Positions 26,136-34,272 of a DNA stretch of 64,000 bases are shown here, piece after piece. Source of the DNA: Alkanindiges hydrocarboniclasticus (GTDB taxonomy: Bacteria; Pseudomonadota; Gammaproteobacteria; Pseudomonadales; Moraxellaceae). The DNA lies in assembly GCF_001982605.1 (NCBI RefSeq), contig NZ_MLCN01000030.1, positions 43,130 to 107,129 on the forward strand, read 5' to 3'. Position 1 is the stretch's first letter, and each line of letters opens with the position of its first letter. A model generated the notes under the pieces. That model worked only from the letters and a program-made list of their open reading frames with translations, searched no databases and was not told the origin of the DNA. Made by a program: the position numbers and the translations under genes.

Positions 26136-27299
26136 ATGAACTCTAACCCGCTGTATTACACCCCCGATCATCTGGCATTTGCCGACACAATCCGTAAATT
26201 TACCGCACAGGAAATTACGCCTTTTGTTAATGAATGGGATGAAGCAGGCACCTTTCCACGCGAGCTCTATAAAAAAGCGGCGGATATTGGTTTGCTGGGG
26301 CTGGGTTATCCTGAGGCCTATGGTGGCACCCCTGATGTTGATGCGTTTTATACCATGCTGGCCTCTATTGAGCTGGCACAGTGTAGCTCAGGCGGTTTAT
26401 TGGCTTCCTTGTTATCGCATAGCATTGGCGCACCACCGATCAAAAATTTTGGCAGTGCCGAATTAAAAGCAAAGGTGCTTCCACAGATTTTATCCGGTGA
26501 AAAAATCTCGGCACTGGCCATTACCGAACCCGGTGGTGGTTCTGATGTGGCAGCGCTTAAAACCCGTGCTGTCCGTGATGGCGACCACTACATTGTGACC
26601 GGAGAAAAAACCTTTATTACCTCTGGCATTCGTGCTGATTACTACTCGGTTGCGGTGCGTACTGACCCGGATGCCAAAGGAGCCAATGGCGTTTCCATGC
26701 TGCTGATTGAAGGCAACACACCGGGCCTCAGCAAATCACCACTGGACAAAATGGGTTGGTGGGCTTCAGATACAGCCCATCTGCACTTTGATGAATGTCG
26801 TGTTCCGGTGAGCAATCTGCTTGGCCCGGAAAACATGGGTTTTCTGGTCATCATGCAAAACTTCAATATGGAACGCTTCTGGCTGGCTGCCTCGTCCTAT
26901 GGTTTTGCCAAGGTTTGCTACGAAGATGCGCTGGCATGGGCCAAAGACCGTAAAACCTTTGGCAAGCGACTGGTTGATCATCAGGTAATGCGGCATAAGC
27001 TGGTGGATATGGCCACCCAGTTGCAAACCACGCGCGCCCTGCTGGAAGACACCGCATGGAAACTGGGCCAGCCTGACCAGCAAGGCTCTGATCTGGTGGC
27101 GCAAATCTGCATTCTAAAAAACGTGGCTACCCGTGCCATGCAGTTTTGTGCTGATGCAGCCGTGCAAACTCTGGGCGGCATGGGCTACATGCGTGGCACG
27201 CGGGTTGAACGCATTTATCGTGAAGTTAAGGTGAACATGATTGGTGGCGGCGCTGAGGAAATCATGAAAGATCTGGCCAGCCGCCAGTTGGGTTACTAA
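26136..27299 (+). CDS. Acyl-CoA dehydrogenase
   Basis: FAD enzyme that makes the 2,3-double bond in acyl-CoA during beta-oxidation or branched-chain catabolism. From ATG 26136 (GGAA upstream) it has 387 residues, the family norm; an ATG at 26097 adds 13 residues but has no ribosome binding site. Signature 1 is ALAITEPGGGSDVAAL, and FITSGIRADYYSV follows. Signature 2 is QTLGGMGYMRGTRVERIYRE, with the FAD/adenine end GGGAEEIMKDL. The catalytic base of short/medium-chain enzymes would be in the GAEEI region. No CoA-ligase, hydratase or electron-transfer flavoprotein gene is adjacent, so the chain-length preference is unknown. It fits an alkane-using lifestyle. Confidence 0.9.
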   Translation: MNSNPLYYTPDHLAFADTIRKFTAQEITPFVNEWDEAGTFPRELYKKAADIGLLGLGYPEAYGGTPDVDAFYTMLASIELAQCSSGGLLASLLSHSIGAPPIKNFGSAELKAKVLPQILSGEKISALAITEPGGGSDVAALKTRAVRDGDHYIVTGEKTFITSGIRADYYSVAVRTDPDAKGANGVSMLLIEGNTPGLSKSPLDKMGWWASDTAHLHFDECRVPVSNLLGPENMGFLVIMQNFNMERFWLAASSYGFAKVCYEDALAWAKDRKTFGKRLVDHQVMRHKLVDMATQLQTTRALLEDTAWKLGQPDQQGSDLVAQICILKNVATRAMQFCADAAVQTLGGMGYMRGTRVERIYREVKVNMIGGGAEEIMKDLASRQLGY

Positions 27300-27352
27300 T
27301 TCGATTGGGGTATTTTTCAATCCAACCGGGTTAACAGTAAATTATAACTGGC

Positions 27353-27385
27353 AGGGCATTATGGTTTGCTATAATGCCCTTTTTA
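27353..27385 (+). terminator. Terminator of the acyl-CoA dehydrogenase, overlapping an extended -10
   Basis: A perfect 10-bp stem, AGGGCATTAT (27353-27362) with ATAATGCCCT (27371-27380), then five T. Its loop and 3' arm also contain TGCTATAAT (27367-27375), an extended -10 promoter element that would start transcription about 14 bases before the next ATG. Confidence 0.85.
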
Positions 27386-27395
27386 CCTGTTCCAA

Positions 27396-27929
27396 ATGCT
27401 TATGTCTGTTGGTATAGCAATTTTTATTGGCATTGTTATTGGTGGCCTGCTCACCTACTTTATGCTGGCAAGTCACCGCAATAGCGCTGTGGTAAAAGAA
27501 TATGAACAAAAAATCCAGCAACTTCAGCTTGCCCATCAGGAAGAAATCCAGCGTGCTGTCAAAAAGAGCTTAAATACCAGCCGTGCCACCATTAAAGGCC
27601 GCGTTGCTGAACAATTTGCCCCCCTGTTGCCCGAATTTGAATACCTGCCTTCTGATGCCAAGTTTTTGGGTGATCCGGTAGATTATGTAATTTTTGATGG
27701 TTATACCGACTGGCGTGACGGTAACTTGCCCAGTGAAGCCATTGAAGTGATTTTGATGGATATTAAAAGCGGTCAGGCACGCCTCAGTAAAGGCCAGCTT
27801 GCCATTGCTGACGCCATCCAGCAGGGACGCGTTCGTTTTGAAACCTTAAGAATTGCAACCGATCAGGATGAGCTGAAAGCACACCATGACCAGCAAAACC
27901 GACAGCTTGACCGAACAATGCTGAAGTAA
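27396..27929 (+). CDS. Membrane-anchored Holliday-junction-resolvase-related nuclease-like protein
   Basis: A 177-residue protein. An N-terminal transmembrane helix (about residues 4-24, VGIAIFIGIVIGGLLTYFML) is followed by a coiled coil (30-60) and a globular domain. The domain has KFLGDPVDYVIFDGY and EVILMDIKSGQARLSKGQ, the pattern of the endonuclease family related to archaeal Holliday junction resolvases, with D and E-x-K-like metal-site residues. Whether it cuts DNA in the cell is unknown. ATGs at 27396 and 27402 are both possible; neither has a Shine-Dalgarno sequence, and the candidate promoter at 27370 would give a nearly leaderless mRNA. Confidence 0.75.
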   Translation: MLMSVGIAIFIGIVIGGLLTYFMLASHRNSAVVKEYEQKIQQLQLAHQEEIQRAVKKSLNTSRATIKGRVAEQFAPLLPEFEYLPSDAKFLGDPVDYVIFDGYTDWRDGNLPSEAIEVILMDIKSGQARLSKGQLAIADAIQQGRVRFETLRIATDQDELKAHHDQQNRQLDRTMLK

Positions 27930-27984
27930 GCGGATGACAGTTAGATTAACGCAAATCTTTAAACGCTACAAATCACCATCGCCG

Positions 27985-28398
27985 CTACCACTCCGAAATA
28001 CCACTGTCATTTTTATGCATATAATCCGGTATTTGCGCGTCTTCCCGAAATTTCTCGCCTTTAAATACATTAATGATTTCTATGGTATCCTGAATCTGTG
28101 AGTTAAAGTTTTCCAGCTCAGCAGCAGGTATCCATAACTCTTGACAAAAAGAATCGCCAACCAGTTTGACTTCAAATTGGCTTAAATAGGCATCCGGCAT
28201 TTTAAAGCGAGTTACATAGCCTACATAACCACCACCTTGATCCTGCGTGTTCCACTCTTTGGCAATTTTTTCAGCATATTGCTGTGTTAATACCGGATAA
28301 AAAATAGGCTGCCAATATAATCTGGGCGGAAATTTTTTAAAGCCGCTTTCTTTAATTAATTGATATTCAAATAACCCAACTGGTCTGTATAAGTACAT
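27985..28398 (-). CDS. Conserved hypothetical protein (MYLYRPVG family)
   Basis: A 137-residue soluble protein. The N-terminus MYLYRPVGLFEYQLIKESG and PPRLYWQPIFYPVLTQQYAEKIAKEW are strongly patterned. Relatives I recall are usually labelled ADP-ribosylation/crystallin J1, but that name is not supported by any catalytic motif visible here. Its start is 14 bases past the end of the histidine phosphatase gene, so the two are probably co-transcribed on the minus strand. I assign no function. Confidence 0.65.
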   Translation of the reverse strand: MYLYRPVGLFEYQLIKESGFKKFPPRLYWQPIFYPVLTQQYAEKIAKEWNTQDQGGGYVGYVTRFKMPDAYLSQFEVKLVGDSFCQELWIPAAELENFNSQIQDTIEIINVFKGEKFREDAQIPDYMHKNDSGISEW

Positions 28399-28412
28399 TT
28401 TTACGGCCTACC

Positions 28413-29165
28413 TTAAAAATTTTGAACTTTAAACCGGTAATGCTGGCCACGCCAGATCCAGTTGACGATACTGTACTCAAAGCTTTCACCTTCAAACCAC
28501 AAAAACGCGCCTTCCATCATGTTGGGCCAGTCCTTGTGTTCAATGCTGGTATGCCCTGCCATCACCGCAAACAGTGCCGCCAAAATAGTATCGTGGCTTA
28601 CGGCCAGCAATAAATGGTTATCCTGCGTGGGCAGATGATCAAACAGCAGGCGCAAAATATCCTGCGCGCCCTGAACCGGAATTTTCATGCCGGGCAACTG
28701 GTTGCTCAAAAAACAGTTAATAAATTTTAATGCACCATATTGCTTGAACCGCGGTCCAGCCTGCGCAATATCCAGCACAAAACTACCCGGCTCTACCAAT
28801 AAATTATGCTGGTCAATATTTAACAGTGATGTTTCTAGCTGTTGCGACTCATCAATAGAATCTTGGATAGCGGCTTGTGCCCCTTTAAGCATCTCGCTGG
28901 CGGTGTCCACGCAGCGCGGAATAGGACTACTGAGACAAGCAGCAATTTGCAGGCTGGTATTGGCTGACAGCCATTTGCCCCATTCATAGGCCAGATTGCG
29001 ACCAATAGGTGTTAAGGGTAACTGATAACTGGCAAAACCATTATTGTCAGCAGCCTCACGGATAGAATGACGCGTGAGCAACACCAGCGGCTGGTTGCTT
29101 TTGGGCAACAGCGCAATGGCCTCAAACATGGAAGCAGGCAAATGATGGGTTAAAGCACTGGTCAC
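28413..29165 (-). CDS. Histidine phosphatase superfamily protein
   Basis: A 250-residue protein of the phosphoglycerate-mutase-like fold. The active-site motif is LLTRHSIRE (RHS in place of the usual RHG) near residue 32, preceded by a hydrophobic strand. The supporting arginine lies in LSSPIPRCVDTA, and the second histidine in LLAVSHDTILAALFAVMAG, which reads like the histidine acid phosphatase branch. No signal peptide is seen, so it is probably cytoplasmic. The substrate is unknown. It lies between cysQ and a hypothetical gene on the minus strand. Confidence 0.78.
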   Translation of the reverse strand: MTSALTHHLPASMFEAIALLPKSNQPLVLLTRHSIREAADNNGFASYQLPLTPIGRNLAYEWGKWLSANTSLQIAACLSSPIPRCVDTASEMLKGAQAAIQDSIDESQQLETSLLNIDQHNLLVEPGSFVLDIAQAGPRFKQYGALKFINCFLSNQLPGMKIPVQGAQDILRLLFDHLPTQDNHLLLAVSHDTILAALFAVMAGHTSIEHKDWPNMMEGAFLWFEGESFEYSIVNWIWRGQHYRFKVQNF

Positions 29166-29228
29166 GACAATGGTAAAATCAATAAAACTGGCCCCTGACT
29201 ATAGCACGACTCAGCGGCAAAATTGGCG

Positions 29229-30203
29229 CTAGGTGAGGGCTTTTACAGCTTGATGGGCGGCCTCTAACGCAGGCTGCAAGAAGTCATTATGCCGCACTGC
29301 CATAAAGTGCCCATTTAATAAATCATGGCGCTGGTTATAGGCAAAAGGCCGGCCCTGCAAGTCATAAACCCCGCCGCCTATGGCTTCCAGCAAGCCCTGT
29401 CCTGCCGCCGTATCCCATTCGCTGGTGGGATGAAAACGCGGGTACACATCAATCTGGCCTTCCAGCATCAGGCAAAACTTATAGGCGCTACCGGCATTAT
29501 TGCAATCAAAGGCTTGCTGGCGATCATGCAGGGCCTGCTTAAACTGCTGGTATACCTTCCATTCACTGCGACGGCTAATGGCTATCTGCCAGCTATTTAA
29601 GTGGACAGGCTTGGGGGTAATGTCCTGCCATACCAGTGCGTCGCCTGCTTCATCAATCCGGTATAGCGGCTGGTTTTTCTGGGTTAAATACATGCGCTTT
29701 AAGGTGGGAATACCAATGATGGCCAGCTCAACGATCCCATGCCGGATCAAGGCAATATTCACCGTAAATTCACCGGTTTTATTAATAAATTCACGCGTGC
29801 CATCCAGTGGGTCAACCAGCCAGAATTCATGCCAGTCAAAGCGCAATTTATAATCAGAAGATTCTTCTGACAATACCGGTATCAGGGGGCTAATCTTTTT
29901 TAATTCCTGCTCAATCAGATGGTGCGCGGCCATATCGGCTTCGGTTACTGGCGACTCATCCGCTTTGCTGGAAATCTGCAAGACTTGGTTTTGCTGGTAA
30001 TCCTGATAAAATTCGCATAGCAAATGATTTACTGCCTTGACCAGTTCAACCAGCCGTTGTACGGCAGGATTGCTGACAATTGAATTCTCAGCAATTGAAG
30101 CATTTGCCGTTGAATTTTTCAGCGCTGGCTCATCTGATCCTGGGCTTTTGGCTTTTGAACTTTTCAGTTTTGAATCATCCGGCACCGGTTTGTCTTCCAT
30201 CAT
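29229..30203 (-). CDS. cysQ: 3'(2'),5'-bisphosphate nucleotidase CysQ
   Basis: Mg-dependent, Li-sensitive phosphatase of the inositol monophosphatase superfamily. It removes the 3' phosphate from PAP/PAPS and so controls sulfate assimilation intermediates. Motifs: SPVTEADMAAH, LSEES, DPLDGTREFINKTGEFTVNIALI, GSAYKFCLMLEGQIDVYPR and EWDTAAGQGLLEAIGG. The protein has 324 residues, about 75 longer than E. coli CysQ. The excess is an N-terminal Ser/Lys/Ala/Asn-rich low-complexity extension (about residues 1-45). Only 24 bases separate its start from the divergent yrfG, so each promoter must lie inside or over the other gene's 5' end. Confidence 0.9.
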   Translation of the reverse strand: MMEDKPVPDDSKLKSSKAKSPGSDEPALKNSTANASIAENSIVSNPAVQRLVELVKAVNHLLCEFYQDYQQNQVLQISSKADESPVTEADMAAHHLIEQELKKISPLIPVLSEESSDYKLRFDWHEFWLVDPLDGTREFINKTGEFTVNIALIRHGIVELAIIGIPTLKRMYLTQKNQPLYRIDEAGDALVWQDITPKPVHLNSWQIAISRRSEWKVYQQFKQALHDRQQAFDCNNAGSAYKFCLMLEGQIDVYPRFHPTSEWDTAAGQGLLEAIGGGVYDLQGRPFAYNQRHDLLNGHFMAVRHNDFLQPALEAAHQAVKALT

Positions 30204-30227
30204 TCTTCACTTCATTATTTACAGGAA

Positions 30228-30914
30228 ATGGCTTTGAACATTAACTGGCAAGCGATTGATCTCGTCATGTTTGACATGGACGGAACCCTACTTGATCTGG
30301 CATTTGATAATCTGTTCTGGCAGCAGGCTGTGCCACAGGCATGGGCTGCGCTGCACCAGCATCCGTATGAACAGGCACTCGAGTTACTCAAGCCACAATT
30401 CAAGGCACAGGAAGGCACACTTAACTGGTACTCCCTGCCTTACTGGAGTCATGCACTTAACCTTGATCTAACCACGCTCAAAATTCAATATCAAGATCAT
30501 ATTTGTCTGCGCCCCCATGCCGTACAGTTGTTACATGACCTTAGAATGGCCAATAAAAAGCTATGGCTGGTCACCAATGCGCATCCCATTGTACTGCATA
30601 TCAAAATGCAGAAAACTGGCATTAGCCACCTGTTTGATCAGTTGATTTCAAGTCATGATCTGGGTTTTGCCAAGGAACAGGAATTATTCTGGCATAAGCT
30701 GGCAGCCCAGTATCCTTTTGATAAAAAAAGAACAATATTTGTTGATGACAGTGAGTCAGTGTTACATGCTGCCCGGTATTATGGAATAGAACACGTATAT
30801 GGTATTACTCAGCCAGATAGCAAATTACCGGCACGTCAGCAGTTGAAATTTCCGGCAATAGACCAATTAAATGAACTAAGCAAATACTTATTATCCATTC
30901 AGGCTGAGGAATGA
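30228..30914 (+). CDS. yrfG: GMP/IMP nucleotidase YrfG (HAD family)
   Basis: A 228-residue HAD hydrolase. Motif I is VMFDMDGTLLDL (nucleophile near residue 15), motif II is KLWLVTNAHP, and motif IV is TIFVDDSESVLHAARYYGI. The alpha-helical cap has YWSHALNLDL. In E. coli YrfG dephosphorylates GMP and IMP and lies beside hslR, as here. ATG at 30228 sits only 2 bases after AGGA (30223-30226). TTG at 30234 has better spacing and would give MNINWQ, so the true start may be two codons later. Confidence 0.87.
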   Translation: MALNINWQAIDLVMFDMDGTLLDLAFDNLFWQQAVPQAWAALHQHPYEQALELLKPQFKAQEGTLNWYSLPYWSHALNLDLTTLKIQYQDHICLRPHAVQLLHDLRMANKKLWLVTNAHPIVLHIKMQKTGISHLFDQLISSHDLGFAKEQELFWHKLAAQYPFDKKRTIFVDDSESVLHAARYYGIEHVYGITQPDSKLPARQQLKFPAIDQLNELSKYLLSIQAEE

Positions 30915-30938
30915 TTTATTACTAACATATCTGACGGA

Positions 30939-31412
30939 ATGTTAATGAAAAAAACCCAATCTCTGGACACCCGCGCTATAGACGCCCAGTCATCCCGGAA
31001 CGCAGTGCAAAGCATGCGCATTGACAAATGGCTCTGGGCAGCCCGTTTCTTTAAAACCCGCAGCATTGCCAAGGAAGCCATTGAAGGTGGCAAAGTGCAT
31101 TATGATGGTGACCGCGTTAAGGTGAGCAAGGAAGTCCGCGTTGGCATGGAGCTCACCATCCGGCAGGGATTTGATGAGAAAACTGTCGTCATCAAGGCCT
31201 TGTCCGAAGTACGTGGTGGTGCACCACAGGCGCAGCTTTTATATGAAGAAACGCCGCATAGTGTGACCAAACGCGAGTTTTATAGCAGTCAGCGCAAGCT
31301 TGCCAATCTGGCCCGTCCAGACCATCGTCCCAGCAAGCGTGACCGCCGTCACATCCACCAGTTTAAGCAAGAAAATTCAATGAGTTATAGCAGCGATGAT
31401 GAAGGCTATTAA
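30939..31412 (+). CDS. hslR: Heat shock protein 15, ribosome-associated S4-domain protein
   Basis: A 157-residue RNA-binding protein. An S4 domain spans about residues 26-75 (MRIDKWLWAARFFKTRSIA, then IEGGKVHYDGDRVKVSKEVR). Hsp15 binds 50S subunits carrying a nascent chain and helps recycle them. The N-terminal 25 residues are a non-conserved extension, and the C-terminus is basic, ending in an acidic/serine tail. Two ATGs at 30939 and 30945 are possible; ACGGA fits the second better. It follows yrfG by 24 bases, the order found in enterobacteria. Confidence 0.9.
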   Translation: MLMKKTQSLDTRAIDAQSSRNAVQSMRIDKWLWAARFFKTRSIAKEAIEGGKVHYDGDRVKVSKEVRVGMELTIRQGFDEKTVVIKALSEVRGGAPQAQLLYEETPHSVTKREFYSSQRKLANLARPDHRPSKRDRRHIHQFKQENSMSYSSDDEGY

Positions 31413-31592
31413 TACCATTTAGTATGCGACAAACTATGTCGTTTTAGTTGATTTACCCCTGTTCACCTACCCTGTTTTTTGGCATGATGTGCTTGCCCAA
31501 GTTGCAAATCAAATATCGTCGACCCAAGGCATCCACTTTAGTTTTGAAAGTAATCAGCGTATAAACGCTACACAGTTTATGAGGTTTATGAG

Positions 31593-32648
31593 ATGGATGA
31601 GAATAAAAGCAAGGCATTAACTGCAGCTTTAAGTCAAATTGAAAAACAATTCGGTAAAAATACCGTCATGCGCTTGGGCGACAACACCGTACAAGCCATT
31701 GAGGCTGTATCAACTGGTTCCTTAAGTCTGGATATTGCCCTTGGTATTGGTGGCTTGCCAAAAGGCCGTATTGTTGAAATTTATGGCCCGGAATCATCCG
31801 GTAAAACCACAATGACCCTGCAAGTGATTGCAGAATGTCAAAAAGCTGGTGGCACTGCCGCGTTTATTGATGCCGAGCACGCGCTTGATCCACAATATGC
31901 GCGCAAGCTGGGTGTTGATATTGACAACCTGCTGGTTTCACAGCCCGACCATGGTGAACAGGCGCTTGAAATTGCCGACATGCTGGTACGTTCCGGCGCG
32001 GTTGACCTGATTGTGGTGGATTCTGTTGCTGCCCTAACCCCTAAGGCTGAAATTGAAGGCGAAATGGGTGATTCACACATGGGCCTGCAAGCCCGTCTGA
32101 TGAGTCAGGCACTGCGTAAAATTACCGGTAATGCCAAGCGTTCCAACTGTATGGTGATCTTCATTAACCAGATCCGCATGAAGATTGGCGTGATGTTTGG
32201 TAGCCCGGAAACCACTACCGGTGGTAATGCCCTGAAATTCTATGCGTCGGTGCGTCTGGATATTCGCCGCATTGGTGCCGTGAAAGAAGGTGATGAAATC
32301 ACTGGTTCTGAAACTCGCGTTAAAGTAGTGAAAAACAAAATGGCACCGCCGTTCCGCGAAGCGCTGTTCCAGATCATGTACGGTAAAGGTACTAACCGTC
32401 TGGGTGAACTGGTTGACCTTGCAGCCAATCAGGATATCGTGCAGAAATCCGGTGCATGGTATGCCTATAAAGGTGCCAAGATTGGTCAGGGTAAAAATAA
32501 CGTCATTCGTTATTTTGAAGAAAATCCGGCTATTGCTGCTGAAATTGATGCACAGGTTCGTGATCAACTGCTGGTTAAAGTTGATCCGGCCAAAATACAG
32601 GAAGAAGATGACGAGCGTGAACCAAGTCTGGCTGAACTGGACCTGTAA
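31593..32648 (+). CDS. recA: Recombinase RecA
   Basis: A 351-residue ATP-dependent strand-exchange protein for homologous recombination, natural-transformation recombination and damage response. Walker A is GPESSGKTT, with [19 protein letters not shown] (Walker B), the L1/L2 regions ([20 protein letters not shown]) and an acidic C-terminus [19 protein letters not shown]-like sequence (ATGAGG) lies 10 bases before ATG 31593. I saw no LexA-type CTG-N10-CAG operator upstream, as in Acinetobacter, which lacks LexA. It is followed by a hairpin and recX. Confidence 0.98.
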   Translation: MDENKSKALTAALSQIEKQFGKNTVMRLGDNTVQAIEAVSTGSLSLDIALGIGGLPKGRIVEIYGPESSGKTTMTLQVIAECQKAGGTAAFIDAEHALDPQYARKLGVDIDNLLVSQPDHGEQALEIADMLVRSGAVDLIVVDSVAALTPKAEIEGEMGDSHMGLQARLMSQALRKITGNAKRSNCMVIFINQIRMKIGVMFGSPETTTGGNALKFYASVRLDIRRIGAVKEGDEITGSETRVKVVKNKMAPPFREALFQIMYGKGTNRLGELVDLAANQDIVQKSGAWYAYKGAKIGQGKNNVIRYFEENPAIAAEIDAQVRDQLLVKVDPAKIQEEDDEREPSLAELDL

Positions 32649-32689
32649 AACGCCCTGTCTAAAAACGTATAGTTTTCTGACTGTTTAGC

Positions 32690-32732
32690 GCAACGCCTTT
32701 ATGGTTCATACTATAGGGGCGTTTTGCTTTTA
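32690..32732 (+). terminator. Terminator/attenuator between recA and recX
   Basis: AACGCCTTTAT with ATAGGGGCGTT across a GGTTCATACT loop, then TTTTGCTTTT, 45 bases after recA. It is imperfect (two G-U pairs), so a fraction of transcripts can read into recX, as known in other bacteria. Confidence 0.75.
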
Positions 32733-32778
32733 GACTGTTTTTAAATCAATAAACTTTATTTTTAAAGCAGGAATCAGT

Positions 32779-33276
32779 ATGAAAAGCTTTCAAACGAATA
32801 ATGAATTGCCAAAGCCTGCAGGAAGCCTAAAAGGCCAGCGCTTACGTAGCACTGCCTTTGCCCTTCTCGCCAAGCGCGAACACTCCAAACAGGAATTAAA
32901 AAGTAAACTGATCCTGTATGGCGCTTGCCCTGAAGAACTGGAGCCTTTACTTGCTGAACTAACTGGCAATGATTATCAAAATGATGAACGCATGGCGGGC
33001 ATGGTGGTACGCGCCAACATGCGTAAAGGCCGTGGCCCGGCACGAATCCAGCAAGAACTCAAAAAACATCACATTGAAGCCGAGCTTGCCGAAGCAGACC
33101 TTGATGAAATTAACTGGCTACAACAAGCCATGGAATTGCGCATGCGAAAATTTGGCGAGGAACTACCGACCGAGCAAAAAGAAAAAGCCCGTCAGGTGCG
33201 GTTTTTGCAATATCGCGGATTTAATCTGGATACCTGTTTTAAGGCCATCACAAAAAATAGTCTGGACGATGAGTAA
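32779..33276 (+). CDS. recX: RecA regulator RecX
   Basis: A 165-residue small protein made of three helical repeats, which caps or blocks RecA filaments. Family features are LRSTAFALLAKREHSKQEL in the first repeat, DERMAGMVVRANMRKGRGPARIQQEL in the second, and RQVRFLQYRGFNLDTCFKAI at the end. Downstream position after recA supports the call. The start ATG 32779 has AGGAATCAGT upstream. Confidence 0.93.
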   Translation: MKSFQTNNELPKPAGSLKGQRLRSTAFALLAKREHSKQELKSKLILYGACPEELEPLLAELTGNDYQNDERMAGMVVRANMRKGRGPARIQQELKKHHIEAELAEADLDEINWLQQAMELRMRKFGEELPTEQKEKARQVRFLQYRGFNLDTCFKAITKNSLDDE

Positions 33277-33384
33277 AGTCGTACAATAACTTGAAGGAAT
33301 AGAAAAAATACTATTTTATCAATTTTAGCGCTTTAAATTTATCTAAGCTTCATCTTGTTTACGTTTAATCAATTTTTATCATTA

Positions 33385-33503
<119 letters not shown>

Positions 33504-33510
33504 AAGGGCA

Positions 33511-33538
33511 AGTATAGTGATTATTAATATTAATGCAA
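33511..33538 (-). promoter_or_regulatory. ffs promoter
   Basis: On the minus strand TTGCAT (33533-33538), a 16-base spacer and TATACT (33511-33516) are followed by G at 33503 as the likely +1, about 7 bases on, just where the SRP RNA structure begins. Confidence 0.75.
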
Positions 33539-33723
33539 GACCTACGCCGTTCAAAACTTGTGCATCTGGTTAATTTTGTATAAGTTTCTATCTAGTGATA
33601 TTAGATTAATTATTTTATAAAATTTTTAATAATAATTTAAAAGATACTAATTTTTTATTTATATAAGTACTATCAATTCAAATCATTATCTTAATTAGAT
33701 ATTTTAAATTAGCCATTTAGAAA

Positions 33724-33762
33724 TAAATAAAGCCACACGAATTAACGCATGGCTTTATTACT
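33724..33762 (-). terminator. Terminator of the Asn/Gln-rich protein gene
   Basis: A 10-bp perfect stem, AATAAAGCCA (33726-33735) with TGGCTTTATT (33750-33759), and T/A-rich flanks, about 50 bases past the gene's stop codon on the minus strand. Confidence 0.75.
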
Positions 33763-33810
33763 TAAAATAATGCAATTAGTAAATTAATAACATCAAATTT
33801 CTTTTAAATA

Positions 33811-34272
33811 TTAGCCATCAGATTGTCTGCTGGGGTCTTCCTGAATGGTACTTTGAGGCTGGTTTGGCTGAGTCTGATTGGACTGGTGAGTTTGATTGAG
33901 TGGTTTGTGCTGGCTGTTTTGATCTTGCCAGTTCATTTGCCCACTCTGGCCACCTTGCTGGTTCATCTGATTGTTCTGGTCTTTCTGGTTTTGTTGATTC
34001 TGCTGGTTATTCTGATTTTGCTGGTTTTGGTTCTGCTGATTATGTTGATTCTGGCTTTGGTCATTGCCGGGTGTTTGCTGATTATACTGGCTTTGGTTGT
34101 TCATATCAGACTGGTTTTGCTGGTTCTGGTTGTTCATGCCGGTCTGGTTATTCATACCGGACTGGTTTTGCTGATTCATCTGGTCATTCTGGTTTTGCTG
34201 ATTCTGCTGGGTTCCCTGACGTTCGCCATATCCCTGCGCATTATTACCCATGTTGTTGGACTGGTTATTCAT
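33811..34272 (-). CDS. Asn/Gln-rich low-complexity (prion-like) protein of unknown function
   Basis: A 153-residue protein in which about 90 residues are Asn or Gln (roughly 38 N and 52 Q by hand count). The repeats are irregular NQQNQ and MNNQ units, with Gly, Met, Ser and Asp between. There is no Cys, almost no branched or aromatic residue, no signal peptide and no membrane segment. Composition is that of prion-like or phase-separating polypeptides, or of stress-protective disordered proteins. A real gene is supported by the ATG with AAGGTAGG upstream, a dedicated terminator and a structured leader. I do not recognise the family. Its long hydrophobic counterpart on the plus strand is the antisense artefact of Gln/Asn codons. 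Confidence 0.75.
   Translation of the reverse strand: MNNQSNNMGNNAQGYGERQGTQQNQQNQNDQMNQQNQSGMNNQTGMNNQNQQNQSDMNNQSQYNQQTPGNDQSQNQHNQQNQNQQNQNNQQNQQNQKDQNNQMNQQGGQSGQMNWQDQNSQHKPLNQTHQSNQTQPNQPQSTIQEDPSRQSDG

Larger units (their letters stand above)
33504..33810. other. AT-rich intergenic region between ffs and the Asn/Gln-rich gene
   Basis: The first 35 bases hold the ffs promoter. The rest is very AT-rich, with no convincing gene on either strand. The hairpin at 33726-33759 serves as terminator for the Asn/Gln-rich gene. Confidence 0.5.

Noticed and set aside
31430..31592. LexA/SOS box upstream of recA.
   Set aside because: No CTG-N10-CAG or related dyad was found; this agrees with Acinetobacter-type damage responses that lack LexA.
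33811..34272. The repeated CTGGTT/CTGATT-like units as a CRISPR or tandem repeat array.
   Set aside because: The units are irregular, 6-15 bases, without spacers of uniform length; they are the codon pattern of NQQNQ repeats.
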